The position numbers were made by a program, and so were the translations under genes. From positions 930,001-994,000 of the forward strand of contig JAECYW010000022.1 of the NCBI GenBank assembly GCA_023014335.1: a stretch of 64,000 bases of DNA. The letters are read 5' to 3'. A model generated the notes under the pieces. It did not search any database. It saw only the letters and a program-made list of their open reading frames with translations, and had not been told where the DNA came from. This stretch comes from Galerina marginata (taxonomy: Eukaryota > Basidiomycota > Agaricomycetes > Agaricales > Galerinaceae). Positions 24,777 to 37,033 of the stretch are shown piece after piece (within the stretch, counting starts at the first letter, position 1; every line of letters starts with the position of its first letter).

Positions 24777-27291
24777 TCACTTAGCCCTCCTTTGCACAAC
24801 GGGGATAAGAAGGCAGCCCCAAGCATCGGACACCTTGCTGTCCGAAGGCTTGGCGCTACGCGACAATTTATCTAATGGGACTTGAGTGACTTTGGAGAGA
24901 TCGATGGGCGAGGTTGAAAAGAAACACTTGAGAAATCCAACATCCACGTCCTGGCCTTCGGGGATATAATATTCAAAAGGCTTTTCACCTCCGTTACCAA
25001 AACCCAAGTTCAACGTGCCTCCTCCCTTTGGCAGACAGGAGTCCACCTTGAATTTACTTGGACCCGAAGATGCATAATACGGTGCTACGGGCTCGCGGTT
25101 AATAAGACTCAAAACAAAATGCAATATCGAGACTGCTCACTAATGCTCAATTCACTGTTATCAAAATAAAAAAGGACTGGGTAAAGGTCCTTTGACCAGT
25201 TGTTAGTAATTCGTATGCCAAATATTTCGTCTGAGCTGCCGCTGAGTGTCAGAGATACAACCCCATCCTTATAGAGATTTTCACCGGAAGGCCGTCTTGA
25301 TACCATCCGAAATTTCTCTCTAAAATTGTCGTCGTTGAGTTCAAGCTTGAAAAATTCCACTGTGATGTTGTTTTCGATATCCTCCGAATTCAAGTAGGAT
25401 CGGTTAAGGTGATATTGGTAGTGTGCTGCGCCTTGGAGAACGGGCCGCAAGACTTTCGCATCAGCCTTGACTGAGAAAGCACAGCGTGTCAAGCCGTGTG
25501 TGGTGACGCGCTCGTCGAGAATAACAAATATTATATCGCCGCCGTGTCTCTCGACAGCCAAGTCCGCAGTTGAACGGTCATCGACCAACTTAATCCCATG
25601 GGTATCGAAGCCTTGGGTCTTCATCTGCATTAGGGCTGCCTGAAAGACGGGGATTAGAGGCTCTTCCAAAGGGATGAAAATCTTCAACTCTTCCTGAAGG
25701 CCAGCCCGCGTTTGCACTGCAAGCGCCGGCTTGTCAAGGGATGGCCAAGATTCAGATCCAGGAGCTGGGAGCATAACCGATTTGAAGGGAAGTATTTCCT
25801 CTGGTACCATGATACCGAGGCTGGTTGCTTTGAGAAGGCTATCATGGTCTGCATATACCGAAAATTCGGCCTCCAGACACACTCCATCAGCCGCTCCTGC
25901 ATCAAGGATATATTTTCCTGAGGCGTCCATAGTTAGGGCGTAGGAATGGTGCACCCGTTCGGACGCCTTCGCGTTGAAAACCATACGATGCTTGTTATTC
26001 CCCTCGAGTTGAGGGTTTTGTCTGTGAATTAAGCAGTGAGCTGAATGACTATGGATTTCATCAGAGTTGACGAACCCGGCAATATTCTGCAAGCGGTCCA
26101 AGAGCTGGACGTATGTAATCTGGTCTGGCGAAACAGATTTCAAAGCATTTTCTAATGACTGGGTAAATTGGCCGCGCCCATTGGCTTCTCGCGCAAGTTC
26201 TTTGGCGCTGCAGGCTGCGAGTAAAATATGCGATGAGAGGCCAGTCCCATTGCTCGGGGAGTGTGAACGATTGACATGATTCATGTACCGGATATCATCG
26301 TCGAGGTCTGGGGGGATGGAATAGTTCTCCAAGAGCGCAGTACGAGCCATTCGATCTCTGTTCTCATTACGTGTCCCAGATCCGGAATTGCAACAATCGA
26401 GGATGACGGTCTGAGCAGGAGTTCAACATCTACCCGAAAATTTATTCTCTGGACTTACAATATTGTCACCCTTTTTGCCCATAATGTCGTCGATGAGCCA
26501 CCCCAAGGTTCGATCGGGAAGTACAGGGACCCCAATGCCATCAAAATCTTGTGGTACGATGCATTGAATCTTGCCATCGTTATTTTCTATCGCCCATCCG
26601 TCTGGTGCACCGGCCTCCTGACCGTGGCCGGCGTAGTAAATTAAGATTGCATCTCCCCGGTGGATGTTGTCGTTTTCCTTCAGAGCAATTAGAGCATCGA
26701 CAATACCCTGTCGCGTGGCGTCTGGTCCGAGGAGCATCTGGATACAGGATTGATCCACGTTGAGATTGTCTTGAAGATAATTTCCGATGGCTCGAGCATC
26801 GGAAACGGCTCCGTGTAGGGGGAGGATTTCTGAATCAGCGTATTTGTCAATGCCAATTATAAGTCCAAACATTCGAGGCGGGTTTGCTCTAGTGGTATTT
26901 ATGATAGGTTGAGATACTTTAATCCTTAATTTATTTATGACCAAGAATGCGTACATTTTTATTGCCGCACCGCGCTTAATTGCATTTTGAACTTGTGGGC
27001 TACAAGGATTCAGCTTTAGTCATGGATTTGAAGAGGTTAGATCAACTCACCTATTAAACGTCGACGGAAGTGTCAGAATGTGCTCTGCGGTCAACTTGGA
27101 TGAGAAAGCATTGAGGAACGTTTACTGACCTTTTGGGAGAGAACTCATTCGGCTCGTTATTGACTCTAGATGAAAGCATTTGGTGCAAATTGTGAGCCTT
27201 ATAGAAAAGTAACTCACAGATCCAAGAAGTGTAAGAATTCAGCAGAGGTAGCGATTTGGACCCCATCGATTTGGAGAGGAACAGAGGGCAT
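24777..27291 (-). CDS. Caspase-domain (metacaspase-like) protein
   Basis: This is a cysteine peptidase-like protein of the C14 fold, a family tied to regulated cell death and often paired with NACHT modules in mushrooms. Firm exons are complement(26955..26999, 26459..26888, 25141..26410, 24777..25084), phases closing exactly. An exon ending at 27051 (LTAEHILTLPSTFN) fits in frame upstream. A first exon from the ATG at 27291 is likely, but the junction near 27080-27110 could not be resolved. The fold begins FGLIIGIDKYAD. The catalytic histidine is in YYAGHGQE and the catalytic cysteine in VILDCCNSGSGTR, so both dyad residues are present. A C-terminal half of about 400 residues follows, ending in a beta-rich DVDVGFLK-containing region usual for agaric homologs. 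The last intron has a ttattaac branch site and a cgtag acceptor. Total about 740 residues. Confidence 0.85.
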
Positions 27292-27566
27292 TGCAGGCGA
27301 TGCCGAACAGTTACAGGGGTGGCTTGCATTTCTTCAGGGACTTTATAGCTTCAAGGATTAGAGTTACAATTCAGTGCCAGATAAAAGACACTTACTACAG
27401 GACCGTTACTTGGACAAGTAAGAGGAACAGTCAGTCAACACTGCTGATCACTGCCCATTGCCAGTGCGTTGCCACCGCCTTTGGGGGGATGTCACGTGAG
27501 TAACCCGGTGGGCTGAACAAAATACAAAACCCAAATAACCCCAAGGCAGTATCATCACAGACTACT

Positions 27567-27590
27567 GTCCCCTTCGGGGTGACATACGAA

Positions 27591-27621
<31 letters not shown>

Positions 27622-27688
27622 GGCCCCTGCACAAGGATGACACGCTTTCCCGGAGTGGTAGATCTACGGATCTCAATATTTATTTTTT
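27567..27688 (+). ncRNA. U6: U6 spliceosomal RNA
   Basis: This is the catalytic snRNA of the spliceosome, transcribed by RNA polymerase III. The near-invariant core is present at 27601-27645: acagagaagattagcatgg, followed by cccctgcacaaggatgacac. These hold the ACAGAGA box, the AGC triad and the U4-pairing region. A 5' stem-loop built on gtccccttcggggtgac starts at about 27567. A T6 run at 27683-27688 is a plausible pol III terminator. The exact 3' end is uncertain. The core is uninterrupted, so there is no mRNA-type intron as found in some fungal U6 genes. It lies between the divergent caspase and F-box genes. Confidence 0.93.
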
Positions 27689-27869
27689 CTTCGTCTCATT
27701 CCTTTCCCAACATACTCCAACATACTATATATGCTGTAGTATCATTCATTTCCAACAAATGATTTATTTTGCCGAAACTTCTGTGACCTTGCAACGTCGT
27801 GTGAAATTTCCCTACCTTGATCTTCAGCTTCCATCACGTTGAAAGCGATCTTGGAGCAGGTTGACGAAG

Positions 27870-30198
27870 ATGTTCCCCTACCGCGTTCAGGTATGCACAA
27901 ATAATGGAATGGAAGTTTGTAGTTACATCTTATACCTCAGGCGATTTGGTGGAACATGGCCACTTTTTGGTATTTGACAGAGGCAACCATCCGACGCGTC
28001 ACCACAAGCACGACGAATAACCTCAGTCAGAAGGCCAGAAAATCCAAGCGGAAAGCAAAAGATATGAAAAAGAAAGCCGTTCAGCGCTCAAGGCACGGTT
28101 TGTACTCTTCCTTTCCAGGCATCTCAAAAGTGAAGCTACCAGAACCACCCGTACCTCATCTTCTCCGATCGAACATTCCACCAACTGAACGAGAGACAAC
28201 GCTCATTCGAAATGCGATTTCAATGGCGGAGGCTGAAGAACTGCGTCTGGAGGAAGAATTGCACAAACAGGGTCATCGCCAGCACGACTTGACGGTATAC
28301 AAACTTGAGCGCGCGTCCACTTTCATTCGTGAGCAGAAGGCCGTCTTATCTCTCATACGAAAAATTCCGCCTGAAATCCTGCAGGATATCTTCATTCACA
28401 CTGTCTCTCCGGTCTCTGGCGGGCATGATTATGGGTGGTTTTACGCCAACGACCTTCCTTGGGGACTGTCTCAAGTATCAAACCTATGGAGAACGACGGC
28501 GTTGTCGACGTCTCTTCTGTGGAGTCGAGTCCCTACGATTAATCTGGGTGAAGAATACACCAAACGAGAAAGATACCAGGAATTCTTGAATGAAATTTTG
28601 GGACGATCTCATACCATTCCGATAGAAGTTCACCTATATGGCCCTCTCTTCTTCTCCGACGATACACATCCCGCCATTGATACCCTACTACCGCATTCTT
28701 CAAGATGGCGAAAATGCAAACTGGAAATGCAGTGTGCGTCGCTCGTGGCCTTCGAAGGTATCAAAGGCCATCTCGATTCATTGCAAGTCCTGTTAATTCG
28801 GTCATACGATAGCCGCTCGTTCATGGACTCGGATGTTGTCGTCAGTGCTTTTAAATATGCACCCCATCTCCGAAGCGTCAGGCTGTCTGGAACTTACGCT
28901 TCTTACTTCGCCCTTCCCCTTCTACAACTCACCGACTATACAGAAGAAGACTGCCACATAAACCAAATGAATGATCTCATCGACCCCTCGCTCCCCAGCC
29001 CCATCCAAAACCTCGCGATTTTGGATTTCCGTCAGTTTGGCTTTGCTCGATCTCTCGTCACTTTACCTCTACTGGTCGTCCTGAAAGCCCGGTTTAATTT
29101 CGGCATTGACCATCAAAGGCTGCTCGAGTTTCTCATTCTTCCTACCCTCGAAGAGCTTTCGGTCAGTTCAAGCAGTGGACCACTTATACCATCCGTTTCT
29201 TCCATGATATCTCGTAGTGGCCGTCCCTCTTTATTGAAAAAGCTATTTTTAAGATCTCTGGTTCCCGACGAAGCCGGTGGACTGATGCTGCTCCTCGACA
29301 AGACCCCTCTCATTTCTCACCTAAATGTCTCCCTGCCGCCTACCGAAGATCTTTTATCTCTTATTCCTGTCGACGGGGGTCAGGTGGTAGCTCCTGGTCT
29401 TCAAATATGCGAATTCTTTGTCGACGGACCCCTTCTTGACGATACCATCTCACACCTCAATTTGCTCGCTTCTTCTCGCTGTGAGCCATCCGACCGGTCT
29501 TCAGACCAACTCCCTTTACCAGGCGAGCTTCAACGTCTTCGCACCATCTACTTGCACTTCTCGGTTGAATACCCAGGGGTATGCGAGCCTCAGCAACGAA
29601 AGTTTCAAAATTGGGTGGCCACGGAAAACGCCATCAGCCTGATTGAATTGCGAAAACTGCTCATCCAATACATTCCAGAGCTTTACTTTGGCCGGCGGCG
29701 TCATACTAGGAAAATTTTAGACTTCAAACGAAAAGATGAAGCATCGCTTATTCTCGCCAGTATCGAAAATCTCGATGTAGAACACGCTGAGGAGATCTAC
29801 GTGAGTCATCCGTCACATTATCTCTTGTTACTATTTGTTGAAGATCCTTGTTTAAGCATTCTGGAATTCACCGCACTCTCCAACGCCTCAGCTATTGGTT
29901 CTTTGAAAAGAACTCGAAATATAAGCTCAGCCAAACCGCAGAGCGCATTCTGCGAAAGTGGAACCCGCTGTTTGTGGCCAGTCTGAAGGATTTCCATTGG
30001 GCAATGAAGGATGGCGCTTCGTTGATGTATCTATCCGAAGCTAACTGTGCGTAGTATCATCTATTTTTTGCTTTGACACTCACGATTTATCCTGTAGCCC
30101 TACGGTCTATGGAAAACCCCACGAATTTTGTTTTTGATGTCGAAGACTGTGTCATACCTCCCTCTGACCTGCCGTGGCCACTGTTCGGTTGCATTTAG
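27870..30198 (+). CDS. F-box-like protein with C-terminal repeat region
   Basis: It is probably a substrate adaptor of an SCF ubiquitin ligase, from a family greatly expanded in mushrooms. Four exons, 27870..27890, 27941..29800, 29857..30046 and 30098..30198, close exactly to 723 residues. The first coding exon is only 21 bases (MFPYRVQ). A basic N-terminal patch rich in Lys/Arg is followed by a helical linker. The F-box-like segment is IRKIPPEILQDIFIH, with WGLSQVSNLWRTTALSTSLLWS about 50 residues later. A long leucine-rich-repeat-like region follows (LRSVRLSG, IQNLAILDF, LEELSVSS, LLKKLFLRS and similar). The third exon could also run on to a stop at 30054, giving an alternative end. The gene is divergent from the caspase gene with U6 between. 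Confidence 0.8.
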
Positions 30199-30738
30199 GA
30201 GTTTTATTGTACATCCCACATTCCAAGTCGGACAATTTTGTTGTACCCGCCAGGTGTGATCTACCCATCTTTGATCTACCTGGCCGCTCCTCTGTTATAT
30301 TTGAGATCACCTTGTATGCAGACGTTTTTCGGACATATCTTCTGTCTCTTTTCGATGTGCTCGGAGTCTTGACTGCCTATGTGCGAACATGCCAATCAGT
30401 TAGGAAAACATAGTCAATAATTCAGTAGCACGTCATAGATACTCCGTTCTATCAGAGGCAGACTGTGTGGCTCACATTCTGCGTCATGACCGCACCCACA
30501 TGGTTCCTTCACCCCCATAGACCATACGCATTAAATCCACCTTTGGAGAGTTTGACATTTTTAAAAGCAGTAGACAGTGAAAAGTGGACAAGAACGTCCA
30601 TTCAACGAACAGGTTACGAACAGATGGGTTCGCATCTATTGATTTCTCAGATTTCTCTCTGGGTCTTACTAATCCTAAGTCCGTCACACTGGACAATGAT
30701 GTTAATTTGATGTTGATCACCGAATGTGTATAAAATGT
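30199..30738. other. Intergenic region, no supported gene
   Basis: Short open frames on both strands do not join to the neighbouring membrane-protein model. Nothing was recognised. Confidence 0.35.
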
Positions 30739-31274
30739 CGATATTTCTACCAAGGTGCCACGATATTTTCCTGTTTCTTTCTAGCCTTTTACCTCTGTTC
30801 GCTGGTCGTTCTCAATCCATTTCTACCCCGTGCACTTTTCTCCAGAATTTTAAGAGGTCAATTCGAGGTTGATATCTCCAATCGACCTGTCGTGCTGGGA
30901 AACAGAACGCTTGGTAAGGCAAGCCTTCAGATCCTATTACCTCTCTGTGTCGACCCTAATGCCCAGACAGAATGGCGTCCAGTAGCCTTGCATCCGTGAC
31001 CATAATTTTGGATACGGCTATACCTCTCGCACCGACCTCGACAGATAACACATCATCCATTACCAACACAACTGCTCCATCTGGTTCTGATGGTGTCCAT
31101 TCCATTTCGTCAACTATCATTGCCATTGTATTCTTCGTTGTCCTGCTTTATGTAATAGCCACTCTAATGGTGTGCAGAAGCGTTCGGAGGCGGTGGGAAC
31201 TCAAGAAAAAGAAGGGAGAGAGTAACTCATACGAGCTGGGACACAAGAGGAGTTCAGTTATAGCTGCAGCCTGA
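30739..31274 (+). CDS. Small predicted type I membrane protein
   Basis: This is an unrecognised protein inferred from layout alone. A start near 30739 gives a signal-peptide-like leader (MSIFLPRC, then a hydrophobic IFLFLSSLLPLFA core). A donor within aagag|gtcaat joins it in frame to the exon at about 30971-31274, with an intron of about 130 bases, longer than others here. The second exon is Ser/Thr-rich (possible O-glycosylated stalk), has one strong hydrophobic segment (STIIAIVFFVVLLYVIATLMV) and a basic cytosolic tail (RRRWELKKKKG). The C-terminal exon is well supported as coding; the N-terminal exon is tentative. It could be a cell-surface sensor or an orphan protein. Confidence 0.4.
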
Positions 31275-31748
31275 GGAATGAATATACAACATGGCGTAGT
31301 TTGAGATAGGCCAGAGAATTGACATTTCCATTTAGTGCACTTCAAATGTGCAAGAAACCGGCTCTCCAGGTTCTGTCATTTGGATTCGAGTATTACACGG
31401 TCATGTTCGATGAGGCTGGGCAACATTCCTGCATACCAGGAATGACTGGTTGTAAAGAGAATAAGACTCTTCTTAGTAAGACACCTATAGCTGTCCTTCT
31501 TGGCGAGAAGACTAAGTTAGCGGTGGGAAACAGGGTGGTTCAGGTAGATCTCACCATCTCAAAACAGTTTGACTCGGGGTGCGATGGCTTAGCCAGTGAT
31601 TCTTAAACTTCCAAGCGAATATGACCGAAAACTCGAACGTACATAAGCATAAATACACCATCTCAGTTGGGTGCCAGCGGGCCAGAGATCACATCTGGCT
31701 CTCGGGCGACATCCGTTCACCTCGATATAAGCTCATCATCCCGTGGAG
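31275..31748. other. Convergent intergenic region
   Basis: A 95-codon plus-strand open frame at 31319-31606 has no recognisable domain and is not called as a gene. Confidence 0.35.
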
Positions 31749-34211
31749 CTAACTATCTTCAGCCAACTCCCGAATCAGATCTTTCAATCCGAGCTCTTGT
31801 TCAATCTAGAATGGGAACACGCACATCAGTTAGTACGGCGAATCACAACAAGAATAACAACATGCTGTGAAATAACACACCTGCTCTCGCAAAAGCCCTT
31901 CTTCCCGACCAGCCGACGACCGGAACAATTTATCAACTTCCTCTAATGACACGTTCGCCGTCTCTGGAACGAAGTGCGTCGCCCAGATATAGGCAGCCGT
32001 GCAGGCCGAAGCGAAGATGAAGAACGTTATACTAGCAAAGTGACGAAGTAAGTCAAGGCCAGGCGAGAGGAGAGGAGAAAGATGCACGAAGCGGAAAAGT
32101 CGACGAATACGGGTGTCAGTAATCCAATGAAAACTGGAAGTGAGTCTCGGTCACTGAAAATATTCTGGAAATGAGGGTAGAAGTGACTGACAGTTATTGA
32201 TCCAGTTCGATGCTGTGCTCAACGCCACACCCTTGCTCCGCATTGAGAGAGGGAAGACCTCGCTGGGTAAGACCCAACCGATGGGTCCAAAGGAGATACC
32301 ATAAGCGAAGGTGAAAGTGTATATTCCTCTGTAACACGAACAAAATTCCGTTGATGTACATCAGATCAAGGTTGGGACAAAGGGTATCAGGATCTTACCC
32401 AACAGCGACCCAAGCTGCAAATCGGTGTGCTGCCCAGTTTGACTGGAATAGAAGCACCTGAGAAAGGATTTATTAGGAGCCTTCACCTCGTTGATGGAAA
32501 GTCACAAATTTGACCTACCAGGATGGCAATACCAAGATGCGAAGCAGCCATAGCGAGGCTGCCTCCTCGCAGCAGCACCCGTCTGCCAACGCGGTCAATC
32601 CAGACAATGGCTGGCAGGACGGCGATGAGCTGAACGATGCCAATGCCGCCTGATACGAGAAGTGTAACGGTGTCTCCCGAGAGGCCGATGGAATGTACAA
32701 GGGTCGGACCATAATACAACAAGGCGTTTATGCCGGACCATTCTTTGAAAGAGGGGAATGTCAAGAGTGTCTGAGGATGGGAAAATTAAAAGTGAACATA
32801 CGTTGGAAAACCATGATCAACACCCCAATCCACGTCCGGTCCCGATACCTCTCCTCAAACAACTTCTTCCACGCCTTCCATTCCGTCTTGAGGCCCGTCT
32901 GGTCTGGGGTGACTCCACGTCCGTGGTCCAGTTCCAGCTCACGTTCCAAGGTACGTTGTATGAGCGTCGTCTCGACCCGCATCTCCAGAAGCTCCAGCTG
33001 GACGAGGATATCACTGTCCGCTCCTGCGCCGGAGCCACGTAGTCGCAGCCGTGCAAGGCTTGCACGTGCCTCATCGAACTTGCCTTGAAGGACGAGCAAT
33101 CGTGGTGACGGAGGCAGGAACGCACATCCTATCGCCAGTATTATTCCTGGGATGAGTTGGATGCCCAAAGGTATCCGCCAAGATGTCGAATTTGGGACTG
33201 TGAAAAGACATTGGTTAGTTAATTCTTTTTCGTGCAAGTGCAATTGCGAAGACCTACTATCTCGAGTAGCAAATCCTGTCCAGAACCCAAACACGACGCC
33301 TAGCACAATGGAGAACTGCTCCAGAGCCATGAGCGAGCCCCGCACTTCCGGCGGGCTAATTTCTGCCATATAAAGAGGGGAAAGCATGCTGTGCTAGGAT
33401 GTGAAATTGATTGGTCGTGGGCAAGGGTCTTAAACACACCTCAATGCTCCAACACCCAGACCGCCGATAGCTCGCCCGATGAAGATATGGCTCAAGGATT
33501 GAGCAAAGCACTGGAATGACGAGCCGATGCAGAATAGCACTGAAAGTAAGTGTGAATTTTGGATCTGGTCCTGTGTCGTCGTTACGTACCACAGGCAAAA
33601 ACGATCGAACGAGCCCTTGAATACCTATCTGCGTACACACCGGCGGAAAGTGCTCCTATTAGAGCCCCGAGTTCGAGGACGGCGGCTGTTTAAAAGCGTC
33701 AGAAAGCTTAAGAACCCGTAAGGCCTTGTATCTCATACGCACTCATGATGCCTTTCTGAAGCGGTGTTATGGGCCACCGACGCATAAAGTCTTCCATAAC
33801 AAGCACATTGGCTATCTGTGACAGTCCAATGTCAGAGTGAGCCGAAACGATGGTAATACGAAGAGCTTACCACTCCTTGGTCATATCCAAACTCCAGCCC
33901 ACCAATCGAGGCAAAGAATGCGCACAGGAGCGCATACTTGTTGTGCCTCAATCCAGCCAGTCCTTTGGGTCCGTACGCATAAGAGTAACTGTGCGTCGTC
34001 GGATGAACCGTGAAGGTGCCTCCTTGTATTTGGAGAGTCCTCTCTTCGCCAACGGGCTCATTGGAGTTAGAGAGAAGTGTATCGGCCTCTTGTCCAGGTG
34101 GGTAATCTTGAGGTTCACTAGAAGGTGATAACGCTATATATCGTGCATTGCGTGGGCTCTACGACAAAATTAATAGCCAGCTCATTGTTTTTAATTATCT
34201 GAGCTTACCAT
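31749..34211 (-). CDS. Sugar-porter family MFS transporter
   Basis: This is a probable proton-coupled sugar carrier in the plasma membrane; the exact sugar is not predictable. Many short exons join in frame to about 590 residues. Landmarks are the first helix IGGLEFGYDQGV, VLELGALIGALSAG with YADRYSRARS, the FIGRAIGGLGVGALR helix 4/5 motif, LYMAEISPPEVRGSL, WRIPLGIQLIPG, PPSPRLLV in place of the usual PESPR, WSGINALLYYGP, DRVGRRVLL, GPIGWVLPSEVFPLSMR, and FVPETANVSLEEVD near the end. The last exon is IEQELGLKDLIRELAEDS, after a 75-base intron with a gtactaac branch. The start codon stands alone: ATG at 34211-34209 is followed at once by gtaagc, and the next exon begins AGC CCA CGC in frame. 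No lesion was seen. Confidence 0.85.
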
Positions 34212-34868
34212 GCGTACGTCCTACGTCTTCAAGTAGGCAATGAAAGCCAGATTATCGAAGTTCTGCACGCGTTTTCAATGATTTGGTTGTTGTAGTTGTC
34301 GCTGTCGTGTCGTCGCCGTCGTGAAAGTTAAACGAGACGAAAGGCACCAAAAATGGATTTCTGCGTTTCACGTGGGGTTCGGTGATGACCAATCTTCGGG
34401 CCGCATGTTCATCACATTCTATCTCAGCGGCATTTCTATGAAGAACGTAGAAAGGAACAAGAATCCGTTTCCCGCTGTGAAAAATCATATATAATGGGTC
34501 TGTGGATTTAAACATGTATTTTAATGGCCATAGCCTGACACAAGCGCCTCTGGAGGTGGTACGGATGTTGGGTTCCGCCATTAAGGCGCAGGAAGGAGGC
34601 CAAGGCATTTACTTCCTGCCTGGTGCATTCATTGATATCAGTGAAAGCCCTCACTCATAAAATTCTTGACCATCATCTACTCTGGGCGGACCTCTCTACC
34701 GTCTTTAATAGTTTTTGTAACCCATGATATCCCTGTCATCGTCTGCAGATTTGTATCTCACTCACTAGGTAAAAATATCCGAACCAGGACCGATTCTGAC
34801 GAACATATAGTCTAATCCGACACCCGTCGGGGCCTGCCCTACAATACGGTAATAATAAAACACCCCGA
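34212..34868. other. Intergenic region with an unassigned 118-codon frame
   Basis: The minus-strand frame at 34252-34608 includes a run of eleven Thr/Ala residues from cgacaacaac-type DNA and no domain. It lies directly upstream of the sugar-porter start and may simply be promoter or leader. Confidence 0.3.
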
Positions 34869-36970
34869 TTATCGCGTATTGTCGATAAGTTGCTGAGTCG
34901 CAGATGACCGGGGCACAAAAGAACACTCAAATTTCGTTTTATGGCTGAAATTCAAACTGAGATTAGTAAATTCCTCCGGTGAAAACCAGCCAAAACACAC
35001 GTGAGAAGCCCAAAATCTTCATAGTCGTCGCTAATTTCGATATCGTTTCCAGAGTCGTCTTTGCATTTTGAAATGTCAAAGCACGCCAAAATGGACGCGA
35101 TGGTTAACCACACCTAATTTAATGTCGTGTTGTTAGCTGGGATGGAATCGGCCAGATTTCGAGACTCACAGTGGTACTGGCAATATATTTACCGACACAG
35201 ACTCTGCACGAGAATAAAGTGTCGTTAATAAAACCGTTTAACTGGCTCTATGTACTAAATAAAAGAAGGCGCGCTTACCGGCGTCCAAACCCATACGCCA
35301 AAACCCGATCGTCGTCATTCAGCTTCCCATTCTGGTCAAAGAATCTTTCCGGCCTAAATTTGAACGGTTCCGGGTACACCTGCTCATCGTGTGTCATTGC
35401 CCTGTTAAAAGCTTTATAAGTATCAACGGTCTACACAGAATTAAAGGGATTGACCATATATTCCCGAGGACGGTTGTCCCTGGACAAACAAGTATTTTGG
35501 GTGGCAGGCGTGAATCATTAACTTATGACATTACCTTTCGGAATGAAGTAGCCCTTGTAGTAATCGTCCTCCGAAAGAGCGTGCGGTACACTCAAGGGAA
35601 CGGGGGGTTGAAAGCGCATTACTTCTCGGTATATCGCTTCGATGTACGGAAGCGAGTCGCGATCTTCCAACCCGGGTAGACGCTTTGATCCAATAACGCG
35701 GTCAATTTCAGCTTGCGCCTTCCTTTGGATATCGGGATTCAGAGCCATCACGTAGAAAAATGTTCCAGTGACAGATATTGTGGTATCTGAGGCGGCTGGT
35801 TGGAAACCCAATTAACGCAATTCCTTAGCTGCATGACGCTTTCTCACCCGCGTAGACTGTACTTGCTATATTTTTTATCGCGTCTTCTTCTTCCTTAGAA
35901 GCACCCACCGTATATTTCTTCTCGAGGAAGTCCGAAAATAGGGAAGGCTTTGCCGTGCCCTCCTCCTTATTGGGAAAATAAAGTTATTGTATTTGTCCTT
36001 TTGGAACTGAAGTCCTGTTACTCACCACGCGTGTCTTCACAAATTCTGTCGGTATCCTTTCCATCTCACGCGTTAGCTTGAGCACCTCAGCAGCAACCTT
36101 GTGGGAAGAAGCGCCTGGGAACCATGCTGGTATATGGGCCAGGAATGGCAGAATATTGATCATGCTCGATCCCGGAAGGAGCAAATGAACCCCAAGGGTA
36201 ATACTCCTGTTGGCTGCAACGATGCAGGGATCTTCGAACGACTTCACGTCGTATCCGTACATTGCTGCCATTGGAATGGATATGGAGAGCCTGTTTCATG
36301 CCCGATATTTTTCCACCTTGAAAGGAAATAGAATAGTTACTACTCACATTTTATTATGGTCGTCAAATTTATGCGGAGTGTCCAATAAATTCTGAAGCAT
36401 CTCATGCACCTTCTCGACCTGTACCAGGTGATAACTATCAGCCGCCCCCCGTCGGAAATTCTGCTGGCAAATCTTTCGGTGGAACCTCCACACATCTCCA
36501 TACCGAATCATACCGACGTTGTAATCCCAGCCCATACTAAAATGGTGTTGACACTCGGACGAAATTTACCTGCGTCAAGAAGAACTCACAGTTTTGCAAC
36601 GGCTGGCACTGGCCTGTCGGAATACTTCCCTGCCCGTCGATCAAAAAGTTCATCGGCATCGGCGAGGGTGTTGACCACCACAACATGGTTTCCAAGGACG
36701 ACTGCGTGAACGAGGTCACCTGAAATGATTGAGCACGGGTGGTGCACGGTGTAGACACATAGTAAACATACTGTTAAATTTCTTTCCCCACTCAGCATAC
36801 GTCTGGGCAGCTTTGCTCATCGGGAAATCGAACATATTTCCGATGAGCGGCTTTGGCTTTGGTCCAGGAGGATATGGAGCATGTCGCCTTCCACTAACCA
36901 GCATTGTTGCCAATTTTCCAGCCAGGTAGGCCAGTAGGAAGATGGATGCAACTTGGAGATAAGTGATCAT
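34869..36970 (-). CDS. Cytochrome P450 monooxygenase (P450-B)
   Basis: This is a heme-thiolate monooxygenase anchored in the endoplasmic reticulum and fed by P450 reductase. It resembles mushroom P450s usually labelled O-methylsterigmatocystin-oxidoreductase-like, a label that does not define the substrate. About 10 exons join in frame to roughly 515 residues. Features are an N-terminal helix (VASIFLLAYLAGKLATMLV), hinge PYPPGPKPKPLIGN, WRFHRKICQQNF in helix C, I-helix AASDTTIS, ExxR as EAIYREVMR, PERF, and heme loop FGRRVCVGK. The last exon gives KFECSFVPRSS and a stop at 34869. It lacks the intron after the SDT codons that paralogs A and C have. It is the middle member of three related genes on this strand and looks intact. 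Confidence 0.88.
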
Positions 36971-37026
36971 GGTAGGAGTGGAATCTGTGGAAGGGGCAAC
37001 ATGGTCATTTGTTACGAGGAATAGGA

Positions 37027-37033
37027 TTTATAG
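37027..37033 (-). promoter_or_regulatory. TATA box of P450-B
   Basis: A tataaat motif on the minus strand lies about 60 bases before the ATG at 36970. Confidence 0.5.

Noticed and set aside
27579..27842. 87-codon plus-strand frame beginning MTYEKIGTIQ
   Set aside because: It is a chance translation of the U6 snRNA and its 3' flank.
34252..34608. 118-codon minus-strand frame
   Set aside because: Low-complexity threonine run, no homology recognised, and it lies in the promoter region of the sugar porter.
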